64,000 nt of DNA, from NCBI RefSeq assembly GCF_030272615.1, contig NC_081415.1, positions 514,052,034-514,116,033 on the forward strand. Direction: 5' to 3'. The notes under the pieces are model-generated. The model had not been told where the DNA came from, made no database searches, and saw nothing but the letters and a program-made list of their open reading frames with translations. Position 1 is the stretch's first letter. Every line of letters starts with the position of its first letter. This DNA comes from Cryptomeria japonica (taxonomy: Eukaryota > Streptophyta > Pinopsida > Cupressales > Cupressaceae). The translations under genes and the position numbers were made by a program. Of the stretch, positions 10,287 to 20,846 are shown piece after piece.

Positions 10287-11049
10287 CGTTGGCATTCTAC
10301 ACTCGTATGAGAATAGTTGATGTTGTCATTGATGGAAACCAACTGACAATAGGTTTCTACACATGCACCGACATCACATATATCATACACTAATAGGCAC
10401 TTTGACCGGCATCCAGTTTACACCAGAAATGAAGTATACCGGCACTCAGGCCGACATGGGATGAACTTTTATTTATTGTAATATATTTATCTTTTGTAAC
10501 CCAACTTGGTATATTGTAAAAGACTCATATATGTATGAGATCTTATAGATCATTTTGACATGATATGTATGGTAGAAGATAATTATTTAGTGGCAGCGAA
10601 GGTTTTTGGCTAAGGTATCTATCTGAGCTTAAACTGGTACTGAACCTGTCATTAGAGATGTTGTTTTGAGTAGTACATTGTATTGGATTTGATTATCCAT
10701 TTTTTAGTATGTGTGACTCTTCTTTGAGCAGTGAGCTCTAGGTTCTTGGCCTCCCTGCATGTGCAGGCCCCTATTGTAAGTAGTATTTATTCATTGGCCA
10801 ATGAGTAAATATTGAGGGTCACAAATCCCACTGAGGTTTTTCCCATGCTGGGTTTCCTTGTTAAAATGTCTTGTGTTATGGTGTGTTTCTATGTTGTCTC
10901 TGTTATTTGTGTTTACTGCATTAATTATCATTTACCAATGCATTGTTTGGGGTTGCAAAGTTATAAATAATTTTAAATATTCAACTAACCAGTTAGACAT
11001 TGATTCACCCCCCCTCTTAGTGTCTTTAGGACTATCAGTGAATCTAACA
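10287..11049 (+). repeat. 3' LTR of the pol-less element
   Basis: A 763-bp LTR starting CGTTGGCATT (TG changed to CG) and ending CTCTTAGTG...CTAACA. The block at about 10720-10775 (GAGCAGTGAGCTCTAGG, then CTTGGCC and GCATGTGCAG) matches the reverse complement of the inner copia LTRs near 44.76-44.81 kb and 50.37-50.41 kb. This places the LTR in the same lineage despite large overall divergence. The five bases after the LTR are TTCTT; the matching left duplication cannot be checked because the 5' LTR is missing. Confidence 0.75.
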
Positions 11050-11154
11050 TTCTTTAATTATTTAATTAAGCTAATTATTCTTCTGAACTAAACCAATCAT
11101 CACCTTCACATTGTTAATTATTCAATTTATATCTTTTCCATTAATTCATCATTT

Positions 11155-11171
11155 AACTTTATCTCAAATAT
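11155..11171. repeat. LINE-1 target-site duplication, 3' side
   Basis: AACTTTATCTCAAATAT, identical over 17 bases to 18786-18802. It lies next to the short T run that is the LINE's poly-A tail on the other strand. Confidence 0.88.
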
Positions 11172-11442
11172 ATATTTTTCAATAAGTAAATAGCTGTAGA
11201 GGGGCGACACCCTTGTATTAATCAAAATAGGGAAATACAAGGTTTGGTTCAGTGAGAGTGGTAGGGGGAAAGAACTAGGAAAAAAACCCCTTATAATAGC
11301 TCTATTCTTATACAAAGAAACACACAATGGAGGATGGACAAGTACAAAACTCCAGTCGACAACCGCTAGAAGTACTAGAGGCCTTTACACAAGGAAACCA
11401 TAACCAGGAAGCAAAGAAACCAGAGAGAGGTGATAACCAAAA

Positions 11443-12226
11443 TTAGTGGGAATCTTCAGAGTCATCATCCACTAGAACATGAGCCGCATCTAGGACAATG
11501 GGACATTCAGGGCCACAATGCAAGTGAGCTGTCGATTTTGCCTTCTCCTTAGGGAGTCGATAATCATTTGGATACCATTCTTCACCTAGCCCAAAACCCC
11601 AGTCATTTCCATCCACCAAATCACCATTCTCTAGGATCCCGAGGTCATTAGTCACCGCTATATCTTCACCACAAAGAAATATAGCCCTCCAATTCAGTGT
11701 GAAACCATCTTGAATACCAGCTACTTTCAGAAGGAACTCAATGTTCCTAGAGATGTTGGAAGGATACAAAATCTAGAGAATTAACAATCACAAGCTTCTT
11801 TACCTCTTCTCTGTTGCTAAATGACATATAGTAATTTTGTGACAATGGAATTCTGAGATTGGCATCAATATTATCCAATACAACATCTATTGCCCCCAAT
11901 AGGCAGTGCTTGAACATCATCTAAGTTAGTAGTTTAGCTTGTTTCTTGCTTGTCCCCATGTAGATTGATATTGCAAGAAAAAAGGCTAGAATATCAACAT
12001 TGGCTCTGTACTTGTGGCAAGCCATAAGAAACTCCTTTCCCAAAATCCTCTTTAAGCTATGAAGAATGAGAGGATGTTGAGAGAAAAGGACATCTTGCAG
12101 ATGCCTATTCGTGATCTCGCCCAGGAAGGCCATCTATCGACAAGTAGCTTCAAGGAGGATTGGGGTCTCCATATCGAGTTGCCAAGAGAGGAAAGAAAAT
12201 TGTGATGGCAAGAAGGGGGAAACCAT
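11443..12226 (-). pseudogene. LINE-1 third ORF downstream of RNase H, function unknown
   Basis: From a Met at 12226 (MVSPFLPSQFSFLSWQLDME) a frame of about 150 codons runs to near 11775, interrupted only by two TAG codons (at about 12136 and 11920). A one-base-type frameshift then leads into an open stretch of 108 codons (11769-11443) ending DDDSEDSH and a stop. About 260 codons in total. The first part is Leu/Ile/Lys-rich, possibly helical (LHSLKRILGKEFLMACHKYR). The second is acidic with WNRAIF-like and GNDWGFGLGEEWYPND patches. I do not recognise a family. It lies within the LINE, after RNase H and before the 3' tail. Its length and the TAG-only nonsense pattern shared with ORF2 suggest it once coded. 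Confidence 0.5.
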
Positions 12227-12622
12227 TCTTAAAAAATCAAGGAAATGAACTAGAGAATATGGCACCCTGTAACTCCATTAAATGCCCACACGTGTAAGCT
12301 GCCGGTAACTGGATAGCCATCTGCTCCAAATCCTCAACTTGTTGTTGAGCGACTTTGAGCATCAAGTATTCGTAACTAAATCATGATAGGATACAGTCGT
12401 TACTAGATACTCAAGTACACTTGAGTTTAATAGTTATGAGCCAAAAGCTGACAGTTCTCAATAGTGTCAGCAATGTGTCACATCACAATGATAGGAAGAG
12501 ACATTAACCAGTTAACATGACAGCTAGTTGATCTTGTTGCCAAAGACAAGACACCAGTTTGCAAAGCACCAGTTTGCTCCACAATCAGAAGCGAAAGAAA
12601 GAAACGGAGAGTGCTCAATTTA

Positions 12623-13951
12623 TCAAGAGACCAACTGACACATGCCATTTTCAAAGGATCGGTGGCTCTTTGGGGGGAAACTAGTGGTTATGGCTAATTT
12701 AGAAAGTCTATCGGCTTCACCATTGCCTTCTCTATAGATATGGCTAACCCAAAATTCCTCAAAGGTATCTAGGAGTGCCAGGATCAGTTGAAGCCATTGG
12801 TTGAGGCACCAACAGGGGGTGCTATTGCAGTGGATTGCATTAATAATGTGTATTGAGTCACCCTCCAAGTGAATTTTCTGCACCCCAAGATCCTTTCCTA
12901 ATTCAAGACCTCTTAATGCCGCTCTGAATTCCACTTGATTATTAGCAGCCACACCAATCTTTTCAGAGATTTCTTCTATACAGAAGCCCTTAGAGTCCCT
13001 TAGAATGCAACCAATACCACTTTGGCTCGGATTCCCTGCAGAGGCACCATCAAAGTTTACCTTGCACCATGCAACCGGTGGTGCATCCCAGATCACCCCC
13101 GCTCTTGGATTGGTTTGATCCACCAGAGCACCTAGACCAAAAATCAGAGGGATGATTAGATTTGGAAGAACCATCTTAATCTTACAATCCCAATCCGTGA
13201 ACAAATTTTTCTTAAGTGTTGTGGATTGGGCCACCACATTCAAGAGCTCAATCAGGTGGTTCTTAATTTTCTCACAAAGAGACTGAGGGCACATATCTTT
13301 ACCTTGGAAGATTCTATAGTTCATTTCTATCCAAATTTCCCAAATCAAAAGAGATGGGAGGATGAAGAGAAAATAAAAAAAAATCGCCTTTCCTACTAGT
13401 TTAGGCAATTGCGAAAACCAATTGTCCAGCCTTGCTAGGAAGGGGCTGAAGATTCTCATTTTTCCCATGAAATACCACCAACAATGACTGGAGAATTTGC
13501 AATGGAGAAGAAGATGATCTACAGTCTCTTCCTGAACTAGACATAAAGGACATCTGCTGGGTCCATTGATACCCATTGAATGTAGCCTTTCTTGAGTTAA
13601 GATTCTCCTTTGGCAAGACAACCAGGGAAAGGAACCCATTTTTGGGAGGAGGTGTTGATGCCAAAAGAGATTAACATGCCATTCTTTTTTATCTATAGCC
13701 ACTTCTTTCAGCTTGTAGCCAAAGCACACCTTGTATTTTCCATCAGAGGAGCCGCACCACCTAATAATATCCTTATTAGGGGAGGGGAAAATATTCCTTT
13801 TGTTGAGAATGTCAGTAAATAAGTCCTTCTGAAATTGATCCAAGTCCAACTCATCCAAGGAGTTCCAATTCCATTTAGATTTACCATTTTCAAGGGTTGG
13901 ATAACCATAATCACATATATTATACCCCCAATGGCTATAGGTTTCCTCCAT
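12623..13951 (-). pseudogene. LINE-1 ORF2 C-terminus: zinc-binding domain and RNase H
   Basis: An uninterrupted 442-codon stretch. First comes the zf-RVT zinc-binding region (FPWLSCQRRILTQERLHSMG, then CPLCLVQEETVDHLLLHC), typical of plant L1 ORF2 C-termini. An RNase H domain follows with all four acidic positions visible: NFDGASAGNPSQSGIG (Asp), NNQVEFRAALRGLELG (Glu), LEGDSIHIINAI (Asp) and HIYREGNGEADRLSKLA (His/Asp region). RNase H removes RNA from the RNA-DNA hybrid during integration. The frame joins the reverse transcriptase on the right across a single TAG at about 14039-14041. The stop at 12623 is the natural ORF2 end. This part looks structurally intact. Confidence 0.92.
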
Positions 13952-14041
13952 GACATGCTGTAGAGAGGGGTTGTGACATAGGGTAGCTTCACCCGACCAG
14001 GAATCAGACCAAAAGGCTACATCTCTACCATTCTTGACCTC

Positions 14042-15493
14042 CTAGGTAACCTGATCAGTTATGATCTCCTTGCTATCCAAAATAAAATTCCAGATAGCCG
14101 AGCCCCTGGGAGGGTTGTTAATAGTCAGAATCCTCTTGGATTCTAGGGAGTCTAGATATTTATGTTTCAGGAGCCTTGACCATTTTTTCTTCCCATCAGT
14201 ATAGATTTCCCAAACCAGTTTAGCACCCATTGCTAAATTCATATTTGATATTTGGTGAATACTGACACCACCTACCATTTTTGGTTGACAAATCTTTTTC
14301 CAAGCTAGTAGGGGAAATTTGCCTTTGTCATCCAACCCATTCGAAAGGAAATTTCTCATTAGAGAAGTCAACTCATCTTCAACGACCATGGGTAACCGTA
14401 GGCAAGCCATGGAAAACACCGATAGTTCTGAAAGGACCGACTTTATCATAGTGAGTTTCCCAGCAGAAGATAGGCACTTTCCTTTCCATGTAGCAAGCTT
14501 GGATTTGCACTTATCAATGAGGTGCTTCCAGTAGTGATCTCTGTTACTACCAATGAAAAGTAGGGTACCAAGAAATTTCCTTGGGAAACTAGCAACTCTG
14601 AGATTGAGAATCCTTGGTAATACCATTTGCAAGTTGAGCGAAGTGTTGACAAAAAATACTTCAGACTTATACCAGTTAATTTTCTGACCAGAAGCCAAGC
14701 AGTAATCATCAAGACAAGTTTTGATTGATCTGGCTTCCCGCCTACAAGCTGATCCGAATAGAATAGTGTCATCAGTGAACTGAAGATGAGTCATTTTTTC
14801 AACCCCTTTTGCCATATTAACTCCAATCCAAAGACCATCCTAGTGGAGAGCTTTTATGGATCGTCCTAAAGCTTCAGCCATTATGATAAACAAAAAGGGT
14901 GATATTGGATCACCTTGTCTAATACCTGTTGTCGAAGAGAAGAAGTCATGGGATGAACCATTGACAAGAACAGAGAATTTGGGGGAAGAAATACCACTCG
15001 TGACCCAAGTGAGCCATTCCTTACAGAAGCCAAATTTGTTGGGAACATCAAGAAAGAAATACCTGTCCACCATGTCATATGCTTTTAGAATGTCCAGTTT
15101 TAAAATCATGCAGGAGTCCTTGGTTTTCCTGGCTGTATGGAGTGTTTCATGAGCAACAATGATACCTTCTATAATGGATCTTCCAGGGGCAAACCCGCTT
15201 TGTTCCTCTAAAATGATGTGCTTAAGGAGGGGTTTCAATCTGTTAGCTATGATCTTTGTTACAATCTTATATACAGTATTGCATAGAGTGCTAGGCCTGA
15301 AATCACTCATTTGTTGTGGATTCTGCTTCTTCAGAATTAGAGTAAAAAAGGTGTGATTGATGGCCCCTAACATAGTCATCTTATTTCTTGATTCTTCTAC
15401 AGGAAGGTGTAAATCTCGAGCAATGATATCCCAAAAATGATGGAAGAATGTGGTAGGGAAGTCGTCCGGGCTAGGAGTCTTAACCAACTTCAA
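14042..15493 (-). pseudogene. LINE-1 ORF2 reverse transcriptase
   Basis: RVT_1-type reverse transcriptase that copies LINE RNA at the nicked target. In order: FRPSTLCNTVYKIVTKIIANR, SGFAPGRSIIEGIIVAHETLH, motif A LKLDILKAYDMVD with the catalytic Asp, motif B GIRQGDPISPFLFIIMAEALG, motif C LQFTDDTILFG (usual FADD changed to FTDD, both Asp kept) and the thumb region WKGKCLSSAGKLTMIKSVLSELS. One TAG between the two halves (about 14838-14840) and one before 15493 interrupt it, both where Gln would fit. The frame is continuous with the endonuclease C-terminus on the right. Confidence 0.92.
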
Positions 15494-15838
15494 CTAGAAG
15501 GTGGTCTTCCTTACTTCATCAATAGAGATGGCTACACAGAGAGCTGTATTTCAATTAGCAGAAATGATGGATGTGATAGAGGTCATAATTCTAGCTCTTG
15601 CTTCATGATCGAACTGGTGAACCCCATAAAACAGAGAATCAAAGAAACTTACAACTTCGTATGCAATGTCCTCATAATTCCTGATAGTGACTCCATTCGA
15701 CCTCATAATTTTTGATATTTTGTTTCTGTTTCGATTGGCAATGGCCTACCGGTGGAAGAATTTGGTGTTTTTATCTCCTTCTTTTAACCATAACTCCCTT
15801 GATTTTTGCAGCCAGTGGATTTCCTCACATCTAAGGAT

Positions 15839-16857
15839 TTAATTAAGTTCTGATTTGAGAGAATTTTCTTTGATGAATAGATCCTTAGTCATCCTTGAAG
15901 ACGTAATGGAATTAGTTAAATCAGCCAATTCAGCCTTAATTCTTAATTTCTCCATATGGATATTCTTGAAGTGGTTAATATTCCTTTCTTTAATCTTGAC
16001 CTTAATATACTTGAGCTTTTTATTGAGAATGAGAAGTCTCGATCGATTCCTAAAAACTAGCTCATTCCACCAAGACGCTATAGGATCATGTAGTTCTGCC
16101 ACTTTGAGCCACATTTTCTCAAACCGAAATGGAGTACCTCCCTTCGCTTGAGCCAAGGTGACCTCCAGACAGATCGGGTAGTGATCTGATCTGGGGAGTG
16201 ATAGAATCAAAGATTCTAAGGCTAGATTCTGGTGTAGCCATTTACCAGAAACAAGGAAGCAATCAAGCCACTCAACAATATTAGTAAAGACCAATCTCTA
16301 GTTAGACCATGTGAAAATACCATTTTTTGGAGCAATGTCTAAGAGGTTATTTTTCTCAACAAAGTCCAAGAAGTCTTTTTGGGATGTACCAGTCCTCTGA
16401 ATACCCCCACTTTTCTCAGTGACAGAAAGGATCACATTGAAATCCCCAGCTACTGCACAACTACCATCGATAATACTGTTTAGCTTAATGGATAGGAGAT
16501 CCCAGAGAGCCCACTTATCACCAGCTTAAGAAGGTCCATATGCATTGAATAGATTGAAGCTCTCATTACATCCAAGAATAGTGACCAAGCAATGTTGCCA
16601 ATACTTATCTTCTCCCACAAGTGATATCTCGACATTCATGGGGTTCCAAATAATTCCCAAGCCACCGCAAGCTCCATCTGCCTAAAAATCCCTTTCCACT
16701 GTTTCCAAACTCTCATTTTGGCCTCAATCTCAGCCTTGCTCCATTTAGTTTCCTTTAGCAGCCAAATATCTCCTTTTGTGTCATCAATCTGGCACTTAAT
16801 CAAGCGCCATTTGTCAGGGGCATTGATGCCCCTAAAGTTCCAAGATAGGAGTCTCAT
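15839..16857 (-). pseudogene. LINE-1 ORF2 N-terminus: APE-type endonuclease
   Basis: The endonuclease nicks target DNA to prime reverse transcription. ORF2 starts at ATG 16857 (MRLLSWNFRGINAPDKW, the family's N-terminal Asn motif) and shows IWLLKETKW with the catalytic Glu. A frameshift falls near 16640; the second half then reads CAVAGDFNVIL and ends with SLPRSDHYPICLEV (the SDH motif) at about 16180. Stops at about 16527 (TAA) and 16295 (TAG) interrupt it. The start codon overlaps the ORF1 stop as ATGA, which decides this start. Beyond 15839 the same frame continues to the reverse transcriptase through HR-stop-AIANRNRNKI. Confidence 0.88.
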
Positions 16858-18757
16858 GGCTCTTGGGGAATGACATTTCCCTTTCGTAAATTAAGTTTGG
16901 CTTGACCATAGGCAACACTAGCTACTGCTAGCATGACTTTTCTGGACTTGCACACTCGCACACCTTTTGGTTTAAAATTTGGATTATCAATAGACGAATT
17001 TGATTTTCCAAAACCTTTTAAGGAACCCTCCATTATCAGTTTTGAATCAGGTTCAAAGTCCTCCTCCCCCTCAGAGGAGGAGGTTTCAATTTCGCCATCT
17101 TCTGGTTCAAATCCTATCAGGGAGTGAGTCTACCCGCCCAACACCCCTATAGTGTCATTCTCCAAAGCCTGAGCAAGAGGATTTCCATCTTCAATTGCCA
17201 ATTGATTCTTAGGCACAGAGGGGGAGGGTAGAAGAGAGTCCACTATCTTGGATTCAATGTCTACCTGAAGGGATTTGGTCTTCTCCAGTAGTGTGAGAAG
17301 ATCTTGCTGGCTCTCATTTTGGCCAAAGGAGGGGGGACTATGATCAAAGGGGTTGCTTCTATTAGCGTAACATTCTCCTTCTCAAGAGTGTCATTATAAA
17401 GGGCATCCCCAGTGTCATTGGTAATGGGAGGTTCCGGTTGCAGATTCACCTCAATAGGAGATTGTATATAGGAATAGTTTCATTGTATCATAGCCGAAAC
17501 ATCATAACTAATACTGAAGTGATCCAAGGAGAAGCATTTAGGACAAATATGAAACTGATCTTCCCTGTCGATCTTCTGAATCTAGAACCTCCCAGCACCA
17601 ATAGTTCTAACTTCGTCGAGGATCTTTTTGACTTGGTTTGTGCTAATACAGATTTTGAGAAAGCTTCCCCATAATTTATCTTCCAAGATGTCATCTTCCG
17701 TTACAAAGGTGCCAAGGTTTTTGCATATATCCTTATTGACATCAATGTGCCAATAATCCATGGGATAGTTATACAATCTTATCCATACCTTGCTGTCCGA
17801 CAAGACATATGTCTGGGGATTGAAATTGGGCTGCCAATCGATGATGTGAACTTCAATGCCATCTAGGATATATGGACCTCTATTTTTTGCTTGCCATCTC
17901 TCCTTATTGCTCATAAATTCAACCATATAGAAGTCATTCGGGAGAATATTAATATTAATATCCTTTCCCCACTGCGCTCTACACCAGGATTCAAAATTGT
18001 CCTTAACCTGCTTACCCCCACCCCACTTGATAAAAAGGCAAGACTCAAGCAAATTTGACCGAGCAAAATTAAATTTATTCTCATCCAAAAGGATAGTGGG
18101 TCTTGAGGTGTTTCTTACCGGTTTATGGAAGCGAGGTCGCTGAGAGTGAGAGCCTGCTCTCTAAAAATCTGGGCATCTTTCAAGATTTGGTTGAGGGTTC
18201 CACTTAATCAGACGGAAGTTAGATCTCCAACACCTAGCTTGGCCCGCCTTTGAGGTTTCTTGCCTGAAGCGCCCATTCCATTTCTAGAAATTACCATGAT
18301 CAGTCAGGGGAGCCAAAAAAGGGTCTGTATGAGAGATGTCTCTCCCGAGCAACGCATTGGAAGTTTTAGATTTTAGATGCCAGTTTCTGGGACACTCGGA
18401 TACGGGATGGTTAGCCTTGTGGAACCAGCCTTTGTTGCTCCAACTAAAACCATTCATCTTCCACTTGTGCAGGTCAATAGGGCACAAATTACCACTTGAA
18501 TAGGGGTTTCCATGGTTTAACTACAGACTGGGACATTTGGAGCCCTGAAAGCTATCTGTTACCTCAGTATTAACCAGTTCTTGGACCACTTGCATTCTAC
18601 TAGTTTTAATGGGGAAAGCAATGTTCGCTTCGTCACTCCAAGAACCAACCTTCATAGACTAGGAGCTAGACCTCAGATCGGTAGTCCTATTTTGTTTGCT
18701 AGCGGCGCTCCTACTACCAAATAGTGCCGCCAATTCACTCCCACCATTTTGCTCCAT
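16854..18757 (-). pseudogene. LINE-1 ORF1: DUF4283-type RNA-binding protein
   Basis: The presumed nucleic-acid chaperone of plant L1 elements. It starts at ATG 18757 (MEQNGGSELAALFGSRSAAS). A Cys/His cluster near 18400 (GWFHKANHPVSECPRNW) resembles a zinc knuckle. The DUF4283 domain lies at 18088-17582: LLESCLFIKWGGGKQ, FYMVEFMSNKERWQAKNRGPYILDG, VWIRLYNYPMDYWH. The C-terminal part is acidic and Ser-rich (TSSSEGEEDFE) and ends at TGA 16856-16854, overlapping the ORF2 ATG. Several frameshifts and TAG stops occur, including one after LRSSS and one after CPSL. The domain order matches plant L1 ORF1. Confidence 0.85.
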
Positions 18758-18785
18758 TTCTATTTCGAATTAATTTATTAATGTC

Positions 18786-18802
18786 AACTTTATCTCAAAT
18801 AT
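18786..18802. repeat. LINE-1 target-site duplication, 5' side
   Basis: AACTTTATCTCAAATAT, identical to 11155-11171, directly upstream of the short LINE 5' leader. Confidence 0.88.
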
Positions 18803-20824
18803 TAATTAAATATTATTAAATAATATTTAATTAATTAGGATTAATTTCCTTAATTAAATAATCTTAATTATTTAATTAATTAACTTATTCGCCAAATTCA
18901 AATTTAGCCAAATTTGAATTCCATCCCATTTCAATAAATCTCATGTGCATTTCATCATTCAAAAATAAAAATTCAAACCTAAATAAACATGAAATTGAAT
19001 TTCAATTAAAAAGTTCTACAACACATGTTGAAAATCAGGATTGATTGATCAAATTAGTTAACTAATTAGTTCACTCAGTTAACTATTCAATCTTCCCCTT
19101 TGACTCCAAATCACCTTTTCTGACTAATTTATCTATTCAATCTTCTTCCCAATCAACCTAGTTAGTTGGCTAATCAATTGTGTCATCTAGTTAATCAATT
19201 GAGTTATCTCTTCAATCAATCCACTAAACAAATCAATCAAAATGAGTTGACTAATCAATCAAATCAATTCAACTATCAATCAGCACTTCAGTTCCAAATC
19301 TCACGCCATCTCACCCAAATATCTATAATACAAGATCATTCATCATTTTCAACAATCAAAAAATTCAATTCTTTGTGCCACTTGCACCTTATTAGCGTGA
19401 TATCTAATAGCCACCTTACCACGAAGATGAGAAGAACAATGGAAGATATAGTGCAATTGAGGGGGTTTTTCAATTATTTAATTGTTTAATAATTTCATTT
19501 ATCCATTCATTTCTATTGATTTGAGTTTAGGAGTGCTTTAATAGTTATGGATTTCATGATTGTCCTTATTTCCTGTTTAGAAATGATGATTTTAAGCATG
19601 TTCGCAAGTGTCAAAAACATGCTTGATGTTCTCATATAGATAGAGCATGGGATCTCATAGCCAAGAGTGCTCGTTTAGACCCAGGAAGAGATTGGGAAGG
19701 CTTGTATGATAGATCAACATCCTTGCCTTCATGGAAATATTGTTTGGCTCTCCATGTGTATCAAATGGGCATCGGGGTCTAGAGTTTGGAGAGGGTCAGG
19801 CTACCACAGAAACCCATGTTGATGTGATGTGATGATAGTCTTCCCTATTTGTTTCCTAGGATATTAACCTCTGTTTTATGTAGAAGCCTCTGGTGAGCTC
19901 TTGTTTTGTGGTTAAGACTATGTCTTGTGGTGTCTTAGTTCTTGTGTATATCTATTCTTTGTGAATGTTTGTATTCCCTTGGATGTATTGGTGTTAGCCC
20001 AACTCAAGTGTTGTGCGTTTGGGCTCTTGTGTCTATCTCCTAGCACAGGGATTAGCCTATAGGTTCTACATGGTTGGGTGGTGTTACTTTTTCACCCATA
20101 GGGAATATTTTGGTGGACTTGTTCATGTGCGGCTAGATGGATCTTTATCATGTTCTTTTCAGTGTCTTCATATTTTAATTATGAAATGATTTACCATTAT
20201 TTTTTTATTTTCTATGTATCTTATAGAAGCAAATGGATTTGGGAATGTAATTGTAAACATAATTGTAGTTGTACTTGATACTATATTTGGAACACTCCTT
20301 AATGAGTCGATTCTACTAGAACTATTGTATTTGATTAACTAATAATGATGAAATAGCATTTAGGTGAAAGGTATAATGTGATGTTCAAAATGAATTTACT
20401 TCACATTGAAAGACTACAGTATAAATATTTAATTTAGTTCTTAAAATGGACACAATGATGAATATTTAATGTTAGGCCATGGGAGGTAATAAAAAGATGT
20501 TCATTTATTTTGGTAATAAGAATGTACCTAGTTATAGATGATTATGTTGGTGATGTAATGAAATGAAATAACAATATCTTCATTGATTTATCCTAATGCT
20601 ATTTAGTTCATGTTTTCATGTGTTTCTAGTAATGACTTTAAGGGACATATAGAGGAATATGTATGGATAATGTTTTAAAGTCTTCTGCCAAATAATATAA
20701 TAATTTATCATTGTGTTGTATTGATAGTAATATGTGATGTGTTGAGTTGAAAGATTGTTTAATGTATTATTGTAAGAAAAATATATTTTTTGTATTATTC
20801 TAGTGTTTAGTTGTAATTCCTTTG
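18803..20824. other. AT-rich non-coding DNA, possibly a long degraded LTR
   Basis: About 2 kb without a credible gene. The first 700 bases are built from TTAATTAA-, GTTAACTAATTAG- and CAATCAA-like words; the 107-codon open frame at 19166-19489 is Asn/Gln/Ser low complexity and is not a gene. It continues in character from 11050-11154, the sequence LINE-1 inserted into. It ends at an LTR-like head on the minus strand (20825-20846), so it may be an old LTR in minus orientation. Confidence 0.45.
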
Positions 20825-20846
20825 GGTTCCTTGGCGGGGCGTTACA
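20825..20846 (-). repeat. LTR-like head, minus orientation
   Basis: On the minus strand this reads TGTAACGCCCCGCCAAGG then AACC. It matches the plus-strand head at 29141-29162 in 19 of 22 bases, all three differences being transitions. TGTAA(C/T)GCCCC is a form often seen at plant gypsy LTR starts. Confidence 0.45.

Larger units (their letters stand above)
5197..11049 (+). mobile_element. LTR retroelement without pol (ORF-A, ORF-B, 3' LTR)
   Basis: The internal part starts with a perfect primer-binding site and ends with a polypurine tract and an LTR. It contains a gag-like ORF-A (5268-6380), a spacer of about 300 bases (6381-6680) and a long ORF-B (6681-10085). I found no protease, integrase, reverse transcriptase or RNase H motif in any frame between them, so it would need enzymes from another element. 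The polypurine tract and LTR start nearly match those of the two copia elements at 38-52 kb. Its own 5' LTR is absent: the position is taken by the copia-1 LTR. The ORFs carry many TAG/TAA codons, so the copy is old. Confidence 0.75.
11172..18785 (-). mobile_element. LINE-1: nearly complete plant L1-like retrotransposon
   Basis: A 7.6-kb non-LTR element on the minus strand: a 5' leader of only about 28 bases, ORF1 (18757-16854), ORF2 with endonuclease, reverse transcriptase, zinc-binding region and RNase H (16857-12623), then a 3' part of about 1.45 kb with a third reading frame (12226-11443) and a short A tail. Perfect 17-bp direct repeats flank it, as expected of target-primed reverse transcription, and the surrounding AT-rich sequence continues on both sides. 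ORF2 keeps one frame from 16294 to 12623 apart from a few stops, so the damage is light. Confidence 0.9.

Noticed and set aside
15155-15720. Plus-strand frames across LINE-1 ORF2
   Set aside because: Antisense shadows of the reverse transcriptase, whose motifs lie on the minus strand.
19166-19489. A 107-codon frame rich in Asn and Gln
   Set aside because: It is built from degenerate CAATCAA-like repeats with no domain or conserved start.
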